Of a DNA stretch of 43,058 nt, positions 1 through 8,246 are shown piece by piece. Where the stretch lies: positions 1 through 43,058 of the forward strand of contig JAJRZS010000021.1 in assembly GCA_024275135.1 (NCBI GenBank), written 5' to 3'. The translations under genes were made by a program, and so were the position numbers. How positions within the stretch are numbered: the first letter of the stretch is position 1; every line of letters begins with the position of its first letter. The notes beneath the pieces were generated by a model. It did not search any database, was not told the origin of the DNA, and was given only the letters and a program-made list of their open reading frames with translations. The stretch comes from Planctomycetota bacterium. GTDB lineage: Bacteria > Planctomycetota > UBA1135.

Positions 1-1074
1 CAACATTGCAGCTTGGTGAGCAGTCGCACGCACTTTGACACCCGTGCCCTCGCCTGGCCTCCTGAGTGGGAGCAAAAGTATTCTTGGTATCAGCGAGATT
101 TCGCCGCCATTGCCAAGGAAAAACTTGGCGAATTGTTCGATCCCAACTTCGCCAAGACCTTTGCTGAAGATTTGCCTGGCCTAGAGAAACAGCAGGCGAT
201 TTACGATCGGATTGTGCAGGAGCGTTTGCAAGAAGATTGGTATCGCCAAGGCTTGTATCGTCGCACTGCGCAGCAAGTTTTTGGTTTCGATTTTCACCCC
301 AACTACCAAGAAGAATTCGAGCAATCCGATCCCTTGTATTGGGAACAGCATTTGGTGGCCAATGAAGCCGCCGACTTGGCGCGCGATAATTTTTACGCAG
401 ACGTTGCAGTTGATGTTTTGCGCCAGCGTAAGCAACAAGGTCTCGATCTGCCCCAGCTTTCTTGTTTCTACTTCCCGTCAACCGATACCAGTCAGCATTG
501 GTTGTGGAAATACTTTGAGCCCGAAGCTTTTCAGGACGTGGACGAAGCCGCTGTAAAACGCTTGGGAGATGCCATTCCTGCGGTTTATCGCAATGCGGAT
601 CGTATCGTGGGCCAATTGCTCGCTTTTGCCGACGAAGATACCACGATTTTGGTGGTTTCCGACCATGGAGGTGGTGCATGGAAAGAGCAGGGCAATGCCG
701 GTTTAGGCGGTGGCAAGGCAGGACATGAGGGCTACTCGGGCAACCATCGTCCCAATGGCATTTTGATTGCGGCTGGCCCCGGCATCAAGCGAGGCTACCA
801 AGCGGAAGATTTGTCTATCTATCAAGTGCTACCTTTGTTGCTGCATGTCAGCGGATTGCCGGTGGCTGACAACATGCCCGGGGAAGTCCCAATATCTTTG
901 TTGGAGGAGGTTTTCCTGCAACAACATCCGGTGCGCCACATCAAAGACTACGGTCCGCGCCAACTTCCTGCCGACATTTTGCAAAAGGTGCGTGCGGGTG
1001 GCAGCGGTGACGCAGCCTATATGCGCCGCTTGGCCGAGCTCGGATATGCCGAAGGAGAAGAGGATTCTCCCTAG
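1..1074 (+). CDS. Alkaline-phosphatase-superfamily phosphodiesterase/nucleotide pyrophosphatase-like protein, 5' truncated
   Basis: The reading frame is open from base 1, so the gene begins before the window and only about 357 codons of its C-terminal part are present. The superfamily's C-terminal metal motif is visible as VVSDHGGGAW (bases ~652-681), followed by a Gly/His-rich stretch, then GILIAAGPGIKRG, the usual fold core of type I phosphodiesterases and sulfatases. The upstream DTSQHW segment resembles the substrate-side metal motif. Such enzymes cleave phosphodiesters or pyrophosphates in the periplasm or at the cell surface; the substrate cannot be told. The stop TAG (1072-1074) overlaps the stop of the convergent sulfatase-like gene in the palindrome CTAG. 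The two neighbours belong to the same superfamily, so their roles may be linked (inference). Confidence 0.75.
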   Translation, partial: QHCSLVSSRTHFDTRALAWPPEWEQKYSWYQRDFAAIAKEKLGELFDPNFAKTFAEDLPGLEKQQAIYDRIVQERLQEDWYRQGLYRRTAQQVFGFDFHPNYQEEFEQSDPLYWEQHLVANEAADLARDNFYADVAVDVLRQRKQQGLDLPQLSCFYFPSTDTSQHWLWKYFEPEAFQDVDEAAVKRLGDAIPAVYRNADRIVGQLLAFADEDTTILVVSDHGGGAWKEQGNAGLGGGKAGHEGYSGNHRPNGILIAAGPGIKRGYQAEDLSIYQVLPLLLHVSGLPVADNMPGEVPISLLEEVFLQQHPVRHIKDYGPRQLPADILQKVRAGGSGDAAYMRRLAELGYAEGEEDSP

Positions 1075-2972
1075 AGGCGGTCGTCGTCTTGGTTGGCATA
1101 GCCCAAGGCGCCCAAAGCCGCTTGTTGGGAAGCGCTGAGCGCATGTCCGGATTGGCGCTGCTGCCAAGTGTCGTTGTCGAGGATGCGTTCGATTAAGTTT
1201 TGTAAGTTGGGGTTGAGAGCTGCAGACCCCAACAAATTCATTTGCTCTTGCGGGTCGTTGGCCAAATCTACCCAACGTGCAGAGCCAGAAAAATCGTTTT
1301 CACCTATGCGCTTCCAAGCCTGCACCCACTTCTGTCCATCCGCGCTGCGAATGGCCACTTCCACCGCATCGACGGCAACATGGGCGCGTGCGGGTAGGTT
1401 TTGCTTGACCACTTGGCCGGTCATTTCTTTGGGAATAGGAATACCTGCAAGTTGCAACAAGGTGGGGGCAACATCGGCGCTGTGGGGTGGATTTTCGAGG
1501 TGGCCGGGGACGACTCCAAAACCCCATAGCTGGAACGGAACTTCCAGGTTTTTTTCATACATGGAGTTGGCGTGATCCATGTATTGGTGTTCGGCGAATT
1601 GTTCACCATGGTCGCCAGTGAATAACACTACATAGGGTCGGCCGCTGGCATCGGCGCGCTCAAAAATCGTTTGCAGTTGTTGATCCACATAAGCCACTTC
1701 CTCCAAATACACTTGGTGGTAATAACGTGCCGCGAGGGGGGCGTCGGCATCTCCCTGCTGCAAGGACTTTTGCAACTCGCGCACCATTTCAACAGAAATT
1801 TCTGCGCCTACAGGCGGTAAAAATTTGGCGGCCACTTTGCTTTTGAGCTCTGAGGATAAGGTGCCGCGCGTGGCCGCTGGCGGGCGGTAGGCCGTATGCG
1901 GATCCATAAAGTGGATAAACTGGAAAAAAGGGCGGGGCTGTGCATAGTTGGCATCAAGTTGCTGGAGGGCGACGTCGCGCACGCGGTCGGCAAGCGGGAT
2001 ATTTTTCAGCTCGGGCTGGTGGCGAAAGAAAAGCCGTTGGAACAGGAGGCGGGTGTGGTCGGCGGAAAGGAAAAGGCCCGCCCAGCTTTGGTTTTTGAGA
2101 AAGGGAGTGAGCATGACCGCATACACGCCCACGCCGATGGGTTGGTCGGAATAAACGTCATAGCCGCGGTCGAGGCCGGTGACTGCGGAGAGGAGCGCAT
2201 TGGCTATGACCCCAGAGGTATGCCAGCCGGCTTGTTGGAAGATAGTGGCCAAATAGGGCAAGTTGGGGTCGGGTAGGTCGCGATTGGAGCGCACGCCATG
2301 CTGCATGGCGTTACTGCCGGTGAGCATGCCGAGATGACCGGGAAGTGTTTGGTTGCTGCTGGAAAGCGCGTAGTCGGCCCAAAGGGATTGGTGTCGCTTG
2401 GCGTCGAGAAAAGGGGTGGGGGCAGTGGAATCACCCGGGGTATGGGGATCGTCGACGATGGCATCGGCGCGCAAGGTGTCGACGGAAATCAAAAACACAT
2501 CCACTCCTTGGGGGAGTGGGCGTGTGTCGTCGGCGGCTTGATAGTGATTGGGGGAAAGGGTAGTGGAACTCGTGGGCAGCCAAGGCAGCAGCAGTAAAAA
2601 AGCCAACATGCCACCGGCACCGATTTTATGAATCCAGTTGGGGGGTGCCAAAACCGGAACCTTAGGCCAAAGGCTGAGGAGGGCGAGTGTGGCGCCCGAG
2701 CTGAGAGCGGCGGCCGGATGCAGCCAAGCGAGTAGGAGGGGGCATGCACCAACCCCAATCCCCAGCCAAAAGGCGCGCGGTGGGGGGATGGGACGAAAAA
2801 AAATCAGACCCAGGATCGGGAAGCATACTGCCCAGTTGTTGAGAAGGGCGAAACCCATGATTTCGCGCTGCAAAAGGGGAGTCCCTTGGCTGGGCTGCCA
2901 TCCACCTTGCACCAAGGCTAAGAGGCCACTGCCGAAGAGGAGGGCAAAGCCCGAGCGCGTCCAATTTCGCAT
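1071..2972 (-). CDS. Membrane-anchored sulfatase-superfamily protein with Thr in place of the formylglycine Cys
   Basis: 633 aa. Residues 1-135 hold about four or five hydrophobic segments. The extracytoplasmic domain starts near residue 157 with VDVFLISVDTLRAD (metal Asp165). The nucleophile region reads SSSNQTLPGH, with Thr209 where classical sulfatases have Cys in CxPxR. HFMDPHTAY (354-362) and TGDHGEQF (452-459, Asp454/His455) complete the metal site. A Thr nucleophile is known in phosphoethanolamine and glycerophosphate transferases of this superfamily, so a phospho- or transferase activity on envelope glycans or lipids is at least as likely as sulfate removal. Start: ATG six bases downstream of a TAGAAT box, without a Shine-Dalgarno. 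It converges on the truncated phosphodiesterase gene. Confidence 0.8.
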   Translation of the reverse strand: MRNWTRSGFALLFGSGLLALVQGGWQPSQGTPLLQREIMGFALLNNWAVCFPILGLIFFRPIPPPRAFWLGIGVGACPLLLAWLHPAAALSSGATLALLSLWPKVPVLAPPNWIHKIGAGGMLAFLLLLPWLPTSSTTLSPNHYQAADDTRPLPQGVDVFLISVDTLRADAIVDDPHTPGDSTAPTPFLDAKRHQSLWADYALSSSNQTLPGHLGMLTGSNAMQHGVRSNRDLPDPNLPYLATIFQQAGWHTSGVIANALLSAVTGLDRGYDVYSDQPIGVGVYAVMLTPFLKNQSWAGLFLSADHTRLLFQRLFFRHQPELKNIPLADRVRDVALQQLDANYAQPRPFFQFIHFMDPHTAYRPPAATRGTLSSELKSKVAAKFLPPVGAEISVEMVRELQKSLQQGDADAPLAARYYHQVYLEEVAYVDQQLQTIFERADASGRPYVVLFTGDHGEQFAEHQYMDHANSMYEKNLEVPFQLWGFGVVPGHLENPPHSADVAPTLLQLAGIPIPKEMTGQVVKQNLPARAHVAVDAVEVAIRSADGQKWVQAWKRIGENDFSGSARWVDLANDPQEQMNLLGSAALNPNLQNLIERILDNDTWQQRQSGHALSASQQAALGALGYANQDDDRL

Positions 2973-2978
2973 AAACCT

Positions 2979-2984
2979 ATTCTA
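2979..2984 (-). promoter_or_regulatory. TAGAAT -10-like box, 6 bases from the ATG
   Basis: On the minus strand TAGAAT lies six bases before the start codon at 2972. A transcript from this box would start at or within a few bases of the ATG, so it would be leaderless. The same hexamer precedes five other transcription units here. No convincing -35 is seen. Confidence 0.45.
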
Positions 2985-3037
2985 GTCGTGGCCGGGGGAA
3001 GGAGCCACATTCTCTCGGACTGGTGACGGCGAACGGG

Positions 3038-3043
3038 TAGAAT
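3038..3043 (+). promoter_or_regulatory. TAGAAT -10-like box of the acyl-CoA dehydrogenase operon
   Basis: CGGGTAGAAT precedes the first acyl-CoA dehydrogenase ATG by 27 bases, giving a short leader of about 20 bases that contains a weak AAGG (3060-3063) seven bases before the ATG. The same CGGGTAGAAT decamer occurs before the aldehyde dehydrogenase gene at the end of the window. Confidence 0.45.
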
Positions 3044-3070
3044 GATGCACTTACCCTGCAAGGTTCATCC

Positions 3071-4210
3071 ATGGAATTCGCACTTACAGAAGACCAAGAA
3101 ATGATTCGTGATGCGGCGCGTGATTTCGCCGATCGCGTGCTTCGTCCCAACGCCGCGCGCTGGGACGCCGAAGAGAGTTTCCCCGAAGACGCGATGGCCG
3201 AGGCCGCCGCTGCTGGCTTTATGGGCCTGACCGTGCCGGAGGACTATGGCGGTGCCGGACTGGGCAATCTGCATGCCGCCATTTTGCTGGAGGAAATCAA
3301 TGTCGGTTGTGCCAGCGTTGGGGTCACCCTCTCCGTACATATGTCTTTGATGTGCTCCATGCTCAACAAACATGGTTCCACAGAACTCAAGCAGAAGTAT
3401 CTGCCCGCATTGGCCGACGGCTCCTGTATCGGCGCTTATTGCCTAACTGAGCCGCAAGCGGGCTCCGATGCTGCCGCGGTACGCACCAGCGCGGTTAAGG
3501 TCGATGGCGGTTATGTGCTTAATGGCACCAAGGCCTGGATTACCACCGGCGCGCAGGCTGGTTTGTTTGTGGTTTATGCGGTTACCGATGCCGAAGCCAA
3601 AAAAGGATCGGGCATGACGGCTTTCCTGGTGGAAAAGGATTTTCCAGGGCTCAAGGTTGGGAAGAAGGAAGAGAAGTTGGGCATTCGCGCCAGCTCGACG
3701 ACGGAGATTTTGCTGGAAGATGTGCATGTGCCCAACGAAAACGTGGTGGGTGCGGTGAATGGGGGCTTCAAGATCGCTCTGGATACCCTGGATGGCGGCC
3801 GCATCGGCATTGCTTCTCAGGCCGTGGGAATTCATCGTGCTTGTCTCGAAGCCTCGGTGAAGTATTCCAAAGAGCGGGAGCAATTTGGCAAACCCATCAA
3901 TCGTTTCCAGGCCATTAGTTTCAAACTTGCCGACATGGCAACCGAGTTGGATGCAGCACGTTTGCTCGTTCATCGGGCGGCTTGGTTGCGCGACCAAGGA
4001 CTGCCAAGCACCAAGGCCTGCTCGATGGCCAAGCTGTACGCATCGCAAGCCTGCAACCGCGCGGCCCAAGATGCCGTACAAATCCATGGCGGCGCGGGCT
4101 ACACCAAGGAATTTCCGGTGGAGCGCTACTACCGAGACGCGCGGATTACAGAAATCTATGAAGGCGCCACCGATGTGCAGCGCATTGTCATCTCTCGCAA
4201 TTTGGATTAA
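3071..4210 (+). CDS. Acyl-CoA dehydrogenase (first of tandem pair)
   Basis: 379 aa, full length for the family. It oxidises acyl-CoA to trans-2-enoyl-CoA with FAD, passing electrons to electron-transfer flavoprotein. Visible marks: an N-terminal helical domain opening with [18 protein letters not shown]; the beta-domain flavin/substrate motif [15 protein letters not shown] followed by KAWITTG; and the C-terminal helical domain with [16 protein letters not shown] and [12 protein letters not shown], where the Glu of YEG is at the usual catalytic-base position. This resembles short or branched-chain dehydrogenases; chain length cannot be fixed by eye. It is followed after 10 bases by a paralogue, so the pair probably serves one degradation route on two substrates or steps. 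Confidence 0.93.
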   Translation: MEFALTEDQEMIRDAARDFADRVLRPNAARWDAEESFPEDAMAEAAAAGFMGLTVPEDYGGAGLGNLHAAILLEEINVGCASVGVTLSVHMSLMCSMLNKHGSTELKQKYLPALADGSCIGAYCLTEPQAGSDAAAVRTSAVKVDGGYVLNGTKAWITTGAQAGLFVVYAVTDAEAKKGSGMTAFLVEKDFPGLKVGKKEEKLGIRASSTTEILLEDVHVPNENVVGAVNGGFKIALDTLDGGRIGIASQAVGIHRACLEASVKYSKEREQFGKPINRFQAISFKLADMATELDAARLLVHRAAWLRDQGLPSTKACSMAKLYASQACNRAAQDAVQIHGGAGYTKEFPVERYYRDARITEIYEGATDVQRIVISRNLD

Positions 4211-4220
4211 GCAAAAAATC

Positions 4221-5384
4221 ATGGACAACATCCTCACCAACTTGGATCTCAGCGACGAGCAAGAGATGATTCGCGAAACGGTGCGCCGTTTTGCCTTGGA
4301 AGTGGTTGCGCCTGGCGCTGCAGCGGCCGATGAGCACAAACAACTCAACATGGAAGCCTGGCAAGGGATGTGTGAACTTGGCTTGCCTGGTTTGCCCTTC
4401 AGTGAAGAATGGGGCGGAGTTGGCCTCGACAACCTTTCCTATATTCTGGCGGTCGAAGAGCTTTCTCGGGTTTGCGCCAGCACTGGTCTCACCCTTGCAG
4501 CCCATGTTTCCCTGGGCACTTGGCCGATATATGCTTTCGGTTCCGAAGCCTTGAAAAAGCGCTATCTGCCGGGCCTTTGCAGCGGGGAGTTTATGGGAGC
4601 CTACGGCTTAACCGAACCCGGTGCAGGCTCGGATAGTGCGGGTACCACCACCACTGCAGTTTTGGATGGTGATCATTACCTCATCAATGGAGCCAAGTGC
4701 TTTATTACCAACGGCAATCACGCCAAGAGTTTTGTGATTACCGTGCAAACGGATAAAACCTTGGGGGCAAAAGGCATTTTGGCCATGGTTATTGACCGCG
4801 ATCAGCCTGGTTTTAAGATTGAATCTGGCGAAGAAAAACTTGGCATGCGGGGTTCGGATTGGGTTAATCTGATTTTTGAAGATTGCCGCGTGCCAACCGA
4901 TGCCGTGCTTGGTCCAGAAGGTGAAGGATTTGCCACCTTCATGAAAACCTTGGAAGGCGGACGCATTTCCATTGGTGCTTTAGGGCTAGGTATTGCTCAG
5001 GGCGCTTTGGATCAAGCCGCCGCCTACGCTTTGGAACGCGAACAATTTGGTAAGCCATTGGCGCGCCACCAGGCTGTTGCCTTCAAGCTGGCCGACATGG
5101 AAACCGAAATTCAAGCCGCACGCCATTTGGTCTACCATGCGGCTCGCCTCAAGGATGCTGGGCGGCCCTATGGCACCGAAGCGGCCATGGCCAAATACTT
5201 CTCCTCGGAAGTGGCGATGCGCTGCACTTATGAGGCCATCCAGATTTTTGGTGGCAATGGTTACTCGCGGGAATATCCGGTGGAGCGGATGTATCGCGAT
5301 GCCAAGCTTTGCACCATTGGTGAAGGGACTTCCGAAGTGCAAAAAATCATTATCTCGCGCGATTTGCTGAAGCGCCTTTCCTAA
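4221..5384 (+). CDS. Acyl-CoA dehydrogenase (second of tandem pair)
   Basis: 387 aa from the ATG at 4221 ([20 protein letters not shown]); the open frame extends farther upstream but there it only overlaps the previous gene. Motifs: [49 protein letters not shown] and [15 protein letters not shown], with the catalytic-type Glu in GEG. It is clearly paralogous to the upstream gene but diverged, which suggests different acyl substrates, as in branched-chain amino acid or fatty acid breakdown. No Shine-Dalgarno is seen and only 10 bases separate it from the first gene, so it is probably expressed by coupling. Its stop lies two bases before the ATG of the hydrolase gene. Confidence 0.93.
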   Translation: MDNILTNLDLSDEQEMIRETVRRFALEVVAPGAAAADEHKQLNMEAWQGMCELGLPGLPFSEEWGGVGLDNLSYILAVEELSRVCASTGLTLAAHVSLGTWPIYAFGSEALKKRYLPGLCSGEFMGAYGLTEPGAGSDSAGTTTTAVLDGDHYLINGAKCFITNGNHAKSFVITVQTDKTLGAKGILAMVIDRDQPGFKIESGEEKLGMRGSDWVNLIFEDCRVPTDAVLGPEGEGFATFMKTLEGGRISIGALGLGIAQGALDQAAAYALEREQFGKPLARHQAVAFKLADMETEIQAARHLVYHAARLKDAGRPYGTEAAMAKYFSSEVAMRCTYEAIQIFGGNGYSREYPVERMYRDAKLCTIGEGTSEVQKIIISRDLLKRLS

Positions 5385-5386
5385 AC

Positions 5387-6235
5387 ATGAGTCAGCGGCA
5401 AGCCCAAGTCGGTCGTTTTCGTGTAGTTGCTTTGCACGATGCCGACTTCGCTTTGGACGGAGGGGCCATGTTTGGCGTGGTGCCGCGCGTTTTGTGGCAA
5501 CGGCTCACTCCGGTCAACGAGGATCACACAATCCCGTTGGCGACCACACCATTTCTCCTGGAGGATGGGGAGCATCGCGTCCTCATTGAGCCCGGTTTAG
5601 GTTACCGTTGGAGCGACAAAGAAGTGGATATGTTCCACATCGACCACAGTGGGGGCCATGATTTGTTGCAATCCTTGGCTGCTGCCGGGGTGCAAGCCGA
5701 AGAAATCACCCACTGCCTGATGTCGCATGCCCATTGGGATCATATTGGCGCGGTTTGTGGCCCCGATGGCAAGCCAGTCTTTCCTAAGGCCCAGCATTGG
5801 TGCCCGCGCATTCAGGTGGAGGCGGCATTGCAGCCGGATCATTTGCGTCGCGCCAGCTATCGCCAGCAAGATCTCCAGCCCTTGTTGGATGCCGGCTTGT
5901 TGTATACCTTCACCGGCACACAAGATATTTTGCCTGGTCTGTCGATGGAGGAGGTCGGTGGGCATAGTGATGGCACTTCCTTAATCCTGCTGGAGTCGAA
6001 AGGGCAGAAGGCTGGCTTTTGGGCCGACGTTGTCCCTACCCGCAACCACGTCCATTTGCCTTTCATCATGGCCTATGACATGAACGCCGAAAAATCTTTT
6101 CATGTGCGTCGGCAATGGATTCAGCGCGCGGCAGAGGAATCCTGGCTGTGCATGCTCTACCACGATCCGGTCAGCCCCCTCGGCCACTTCGTCTGGAATG
6201 GCAAGCGTTTCCAGTTTGCAGCCCTGACCGACTAA
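5387..6235 (+). CDS. Metallo-beta-lactamase-fold hydrolase
   Basis: 282 aa. The signature HAHWDH (in CLMSHAHWDHIGAV) gives the dinuclear zinc ligands; later ligands are likely in GGHSDG, FWADVVPT and LYHDP. No signal peptide, so it is cytoplasmic. Families of this shape include lactonases, thioesterase-like and quorum-quenching enzymes. Sitting two bases after two acyl-CoA dehydrogenases, it may hydrolyse a CoA thioester or a lactone from the same pathway (inference from position only). The stop TAA (6233-6235) overlaps the TAG of the convergent permease gene, so there is no room for a terminator between them. Confidence 0.85.
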   Translation: MSQRQAQVGRFRVVALHDADFALDGGAMFGVVPRVLWQRLTPVNEDHTIPLATTPFLLEDGEHRVLIEPGLGYRWSDKEVDMFHIDHSGGHDLLQSLAAAGVQAEEITHCLMSHAHWDHIGAVCGPDGKPVFPKAQHWCPRIQVEAALQPDHLRRASYRQQDLQPLLDAGLLYTFTGTQDILPGLSMEEVGGHSDGTSLILLESKGQKAGFWADVVPTRNHVHLPFIMAYDMNAEKSFHVRRQWIQRAAEESWLCMLYHDPVSPLGHFVWNGKRFQFAALTD

Positions 6236-7008
6236 GCCAGTCTTTCTTGGGAGGCGATTTTTTGCAGGGTCAGAATAAGAGTGGCCATGGCTAGGGTGGC
6301 GGCACTGAATGTCCACCAGCGAGCTTGACCTAAGTCGTCGAATGCCCAAGCGTCGGCAATCATCGTGCCCCAGGAAAGATGCCCTTGCATGCCAATGCCA
6401 AGGAAAGACAGAATGACTTCGGCTTTGATGGCGTAGAGGAAATGAAGCAAAAATTGCGTACGCAAAATTGGACGCAGATTGGGCAGTAGATGTTTCCAAA
6501 ATATGTAGGGGAAAGAAGCTCCCGTGAGGCATGCGGCTTGCACAAAGGCTGCTTGCCGTAAGCGTTGTGTTTCCACGCGAATTAATCGGTAGATGCTAAC
6601 CCAGGAAACCAAGCCGACGGCCAAAAAAACACCCACATAGCCTCCGCCCAACATCCAGCTGAGGACCAACACTAAAAGAATGTTCGGAATGGCGGCCACG
6701 CTACCACTCATCCAAAGCAAAACGGCATCCACCCAACCCGGTTTCCAGCCGGCAACCGAGCCAAAAATCGTACCCAACAATAAGGACGTGGTTGCCGCCA
6801 AACAGCCAACGAAAAGGGCTACTTTGCAACCCTGGATGGTGAGCAACAAGACATCTCGACCAAGATGATCCGTGCCGAACCAGGCAAGGCCACTTGGCGC
6901 CAAGTCGGCCCGCAGATTGGATAAATCGATTTGCGGTTGAAACCATGGACTGCAGCCAAGAAGGGCGGCAAGAACATAAAGTATCAACACCAAGTGCGAC
7001 AACTTCAC
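6232..7008 (-). CDS. ABC transporter permease, DppC/OppC type
   Basis: 258 aa from GTG at 7008, which overlaps the upstream stop as GTGA and has GGAG nine bases before it; a TTG at 7017 (261 aa) is the alternative. The subfamily motif FGTDHLGRDVLL follows the first membrane segment, and the cytoplasmic ATPase-contact loop contains ETQRLRQAAFVQAACLTGAS (the EAA-type loop of the family). About six membrane helices. It would form the channel with the DppB-like partner just upstream and import peptides or similar solutes. It is the last gene of the operon. No ATP-binding subunit follows, so the ATPase must be encoded elsewhere. Confidence 0.85.
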   Translation of the reverse strand: MKLSHLVLILYVLAALLGCSPWFQPQIDLSNLRADLAPSGLAWFGTDHLGRDVLLLTIQGCKVALFVGCLAATTSLLLGTIFGSVAGWKPGWVDAVLLWMSGSVAAIPNILLVLVLSWMLGGGYVGVFLAVGLVSWVSIYRLIRVETQRLRQAAFVQAACLTGASFPYIFWKHLLPNLRPILRTQFLLHFLYAIKAEVILSFLGIGMQGHLSWGTMIADAWAFDDLGQARWWTFSAATLAMATLILTLQKIASQERLA

Positions 7009-8246
7009 TCTTGCCAACTCCGCAATCGAGGATCAAAGAAGGCGCTGAGTAAATCACCCAGCCATTGCGCAACGATATAGGCTAGAGCGAAAAAGAAGGT
7101 GAGTGCGCGCAGAAGGTTGGCGTCGTGTTGCTGGACCGCATTCACCAAGGCATTGCCGAGTCCAGGAATATCGAAGCAGAACTCCAGCAGCAAAGAGCCC
7201 AAAATCAAAAAGGGCAAGGTGACGCATAGCAAGGAACTGATGGGGGCAGCAAGGTTGGGCAGCATATGCCTCCACCAAATTTTCATTGGTGAGAGGCCAC
7301 GTGCACGCGCAGCAAGCATCCAGGTTTTCCGCTGACGGTCTTTGACCATGCTTAAATAGAGCAAAAAGTCGGGCCAAGTGCTTAACCAAACCCAAATCAA
7401 TATCGGTAGAGCGAGTAGAGGAAGGTAAGGAGCGGACCAAGTGCGCAGGGGAAACCAATGAAGGTGGATGGAAAACACCTCGCGCAAGAGCAAAATCCAA
7501 GCCAGAGAAGAACAAGACATGACGCATACGGCTAGGGTTTGTAGCGCTCGACTCCTATGCCTTCGTGCCGCTGCCCACAGAGCAAGGGCGATGGCAAAAA
7601 AGGTAGATAAGAAAAAGGCGGGCAAGGAAAGCATCAAAGAACGCTTGCCGCGGCTTAGCAATTGCGTCGCGATCGGGCGTCCTTGGCGGTCGGTGCCAAA
7701 ATCAAACTGGCAAAGGGCGAGCAAGCCACGGCCAAATCTTTGCCAACTGGGGATTGCTTCAGCCCAGGGGATAGAAGTGCGCTGTTGGGGGAGTATCCGT
7801 AGAGGAAGCCCTTGCAGGGCAGTCATGAGGCCAGAGGCTGGCCGTTGGGCCATGTCTGGCGGGCAAAAAACTTCAAACTCCCAATCCTCACCCTGTAGCT
7901 GGTTCCAAGCAGAGGCGAAACTTTGTAGAGTCAAGGCCTCCGTGGGCAAGGCTATCGTTTGTAGGGAACCTACATTCAACTGCAACTCTTGATTCTGAAC
8001 CCGAAGCTGTGCTTCAAGTTCTGGATTGGTCGTGTGGAATTTCACTAGCAAAGATTCCGCATCTAAACGACGGAAATGTCCCAGTCGTAAACGCGCATAA
8101 GCAACATCGGTCGCCGTGGCTCGTGGACCGACTTCTTGTAAAGCAGCATCCCCGAGCAAACCACTATCCAAGCACAGGAAAAGCACCAAGTCTGCGCCTA
8201 CAACCAAAGATAGGGCAAACAGCAGGCGGCTCAGTAGCAATCTCAT
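7005..8246 (-). CDS. ABC transporter permease, DppB/OppB type, with a large periplasmic insertion
   Basis: 413 aa, about 80-100 longer than usual for the family. After the first membrane helix there is a long hydrophilic stretch (roughly residues 30-190, including HTTNPELEAQLRVQNQ) before the conserved CQFDFGTDRQGRPI segment and the remaining helices. The EAA-type loop reads RKTWMLAARARGLSPMKIWW, and PGLGNALVNAVQQHD matches the family's C-terminal signature. The insertion should lie on the periplasmic side, where it could touch the binding protein. The ATG overlaps the stop of the binding-protein gene as ATGA, which implies coupling. Confidence 0.85.
   Translation of the reverse strand: MRLLLSRLLFALSLVVGADLVLFLCLDSGLLGDAALQEVGPRATATDVAYARLRLGHFRRLDAESLLVKFHTTNPELEAQLRVQNQELQLNVGSLQTIALPTEALTLQSFASAWNQLQGEDWEFEVFCPPDMAQRPASGLMTALQGLPLRILPQQRTSIPWAEAIPSWQRFGRGLLALCQFDFGTDRQGRPIATQLLSRGKRSLMLSLPAFFLSTFFAIALALWAAARRHRSRALQTLAVCVMSCSSLAWILLLREVFSIHLHWFPLRTWSAPYLPLLALPILIWVWLSTWPDFLLYLSMVKDRQRKTWMLAARARGLSPMKIWWRHMLPNLAAPISSLLCVTLPFLILGSLLLEFCFDIPGLGNALVNAVQQHDANLLRALTFFFALAYIVAQWLGDLLSAFFDPRLRSWQE

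Noticed and set aside
3443..4432. 329-codon open frame on the minus strand across the acyl-CoA dehydrogenases
   Set aside because: It is antisense to two strongly conserved genes, has no recognisable domain and reads like a mirror of their codons.
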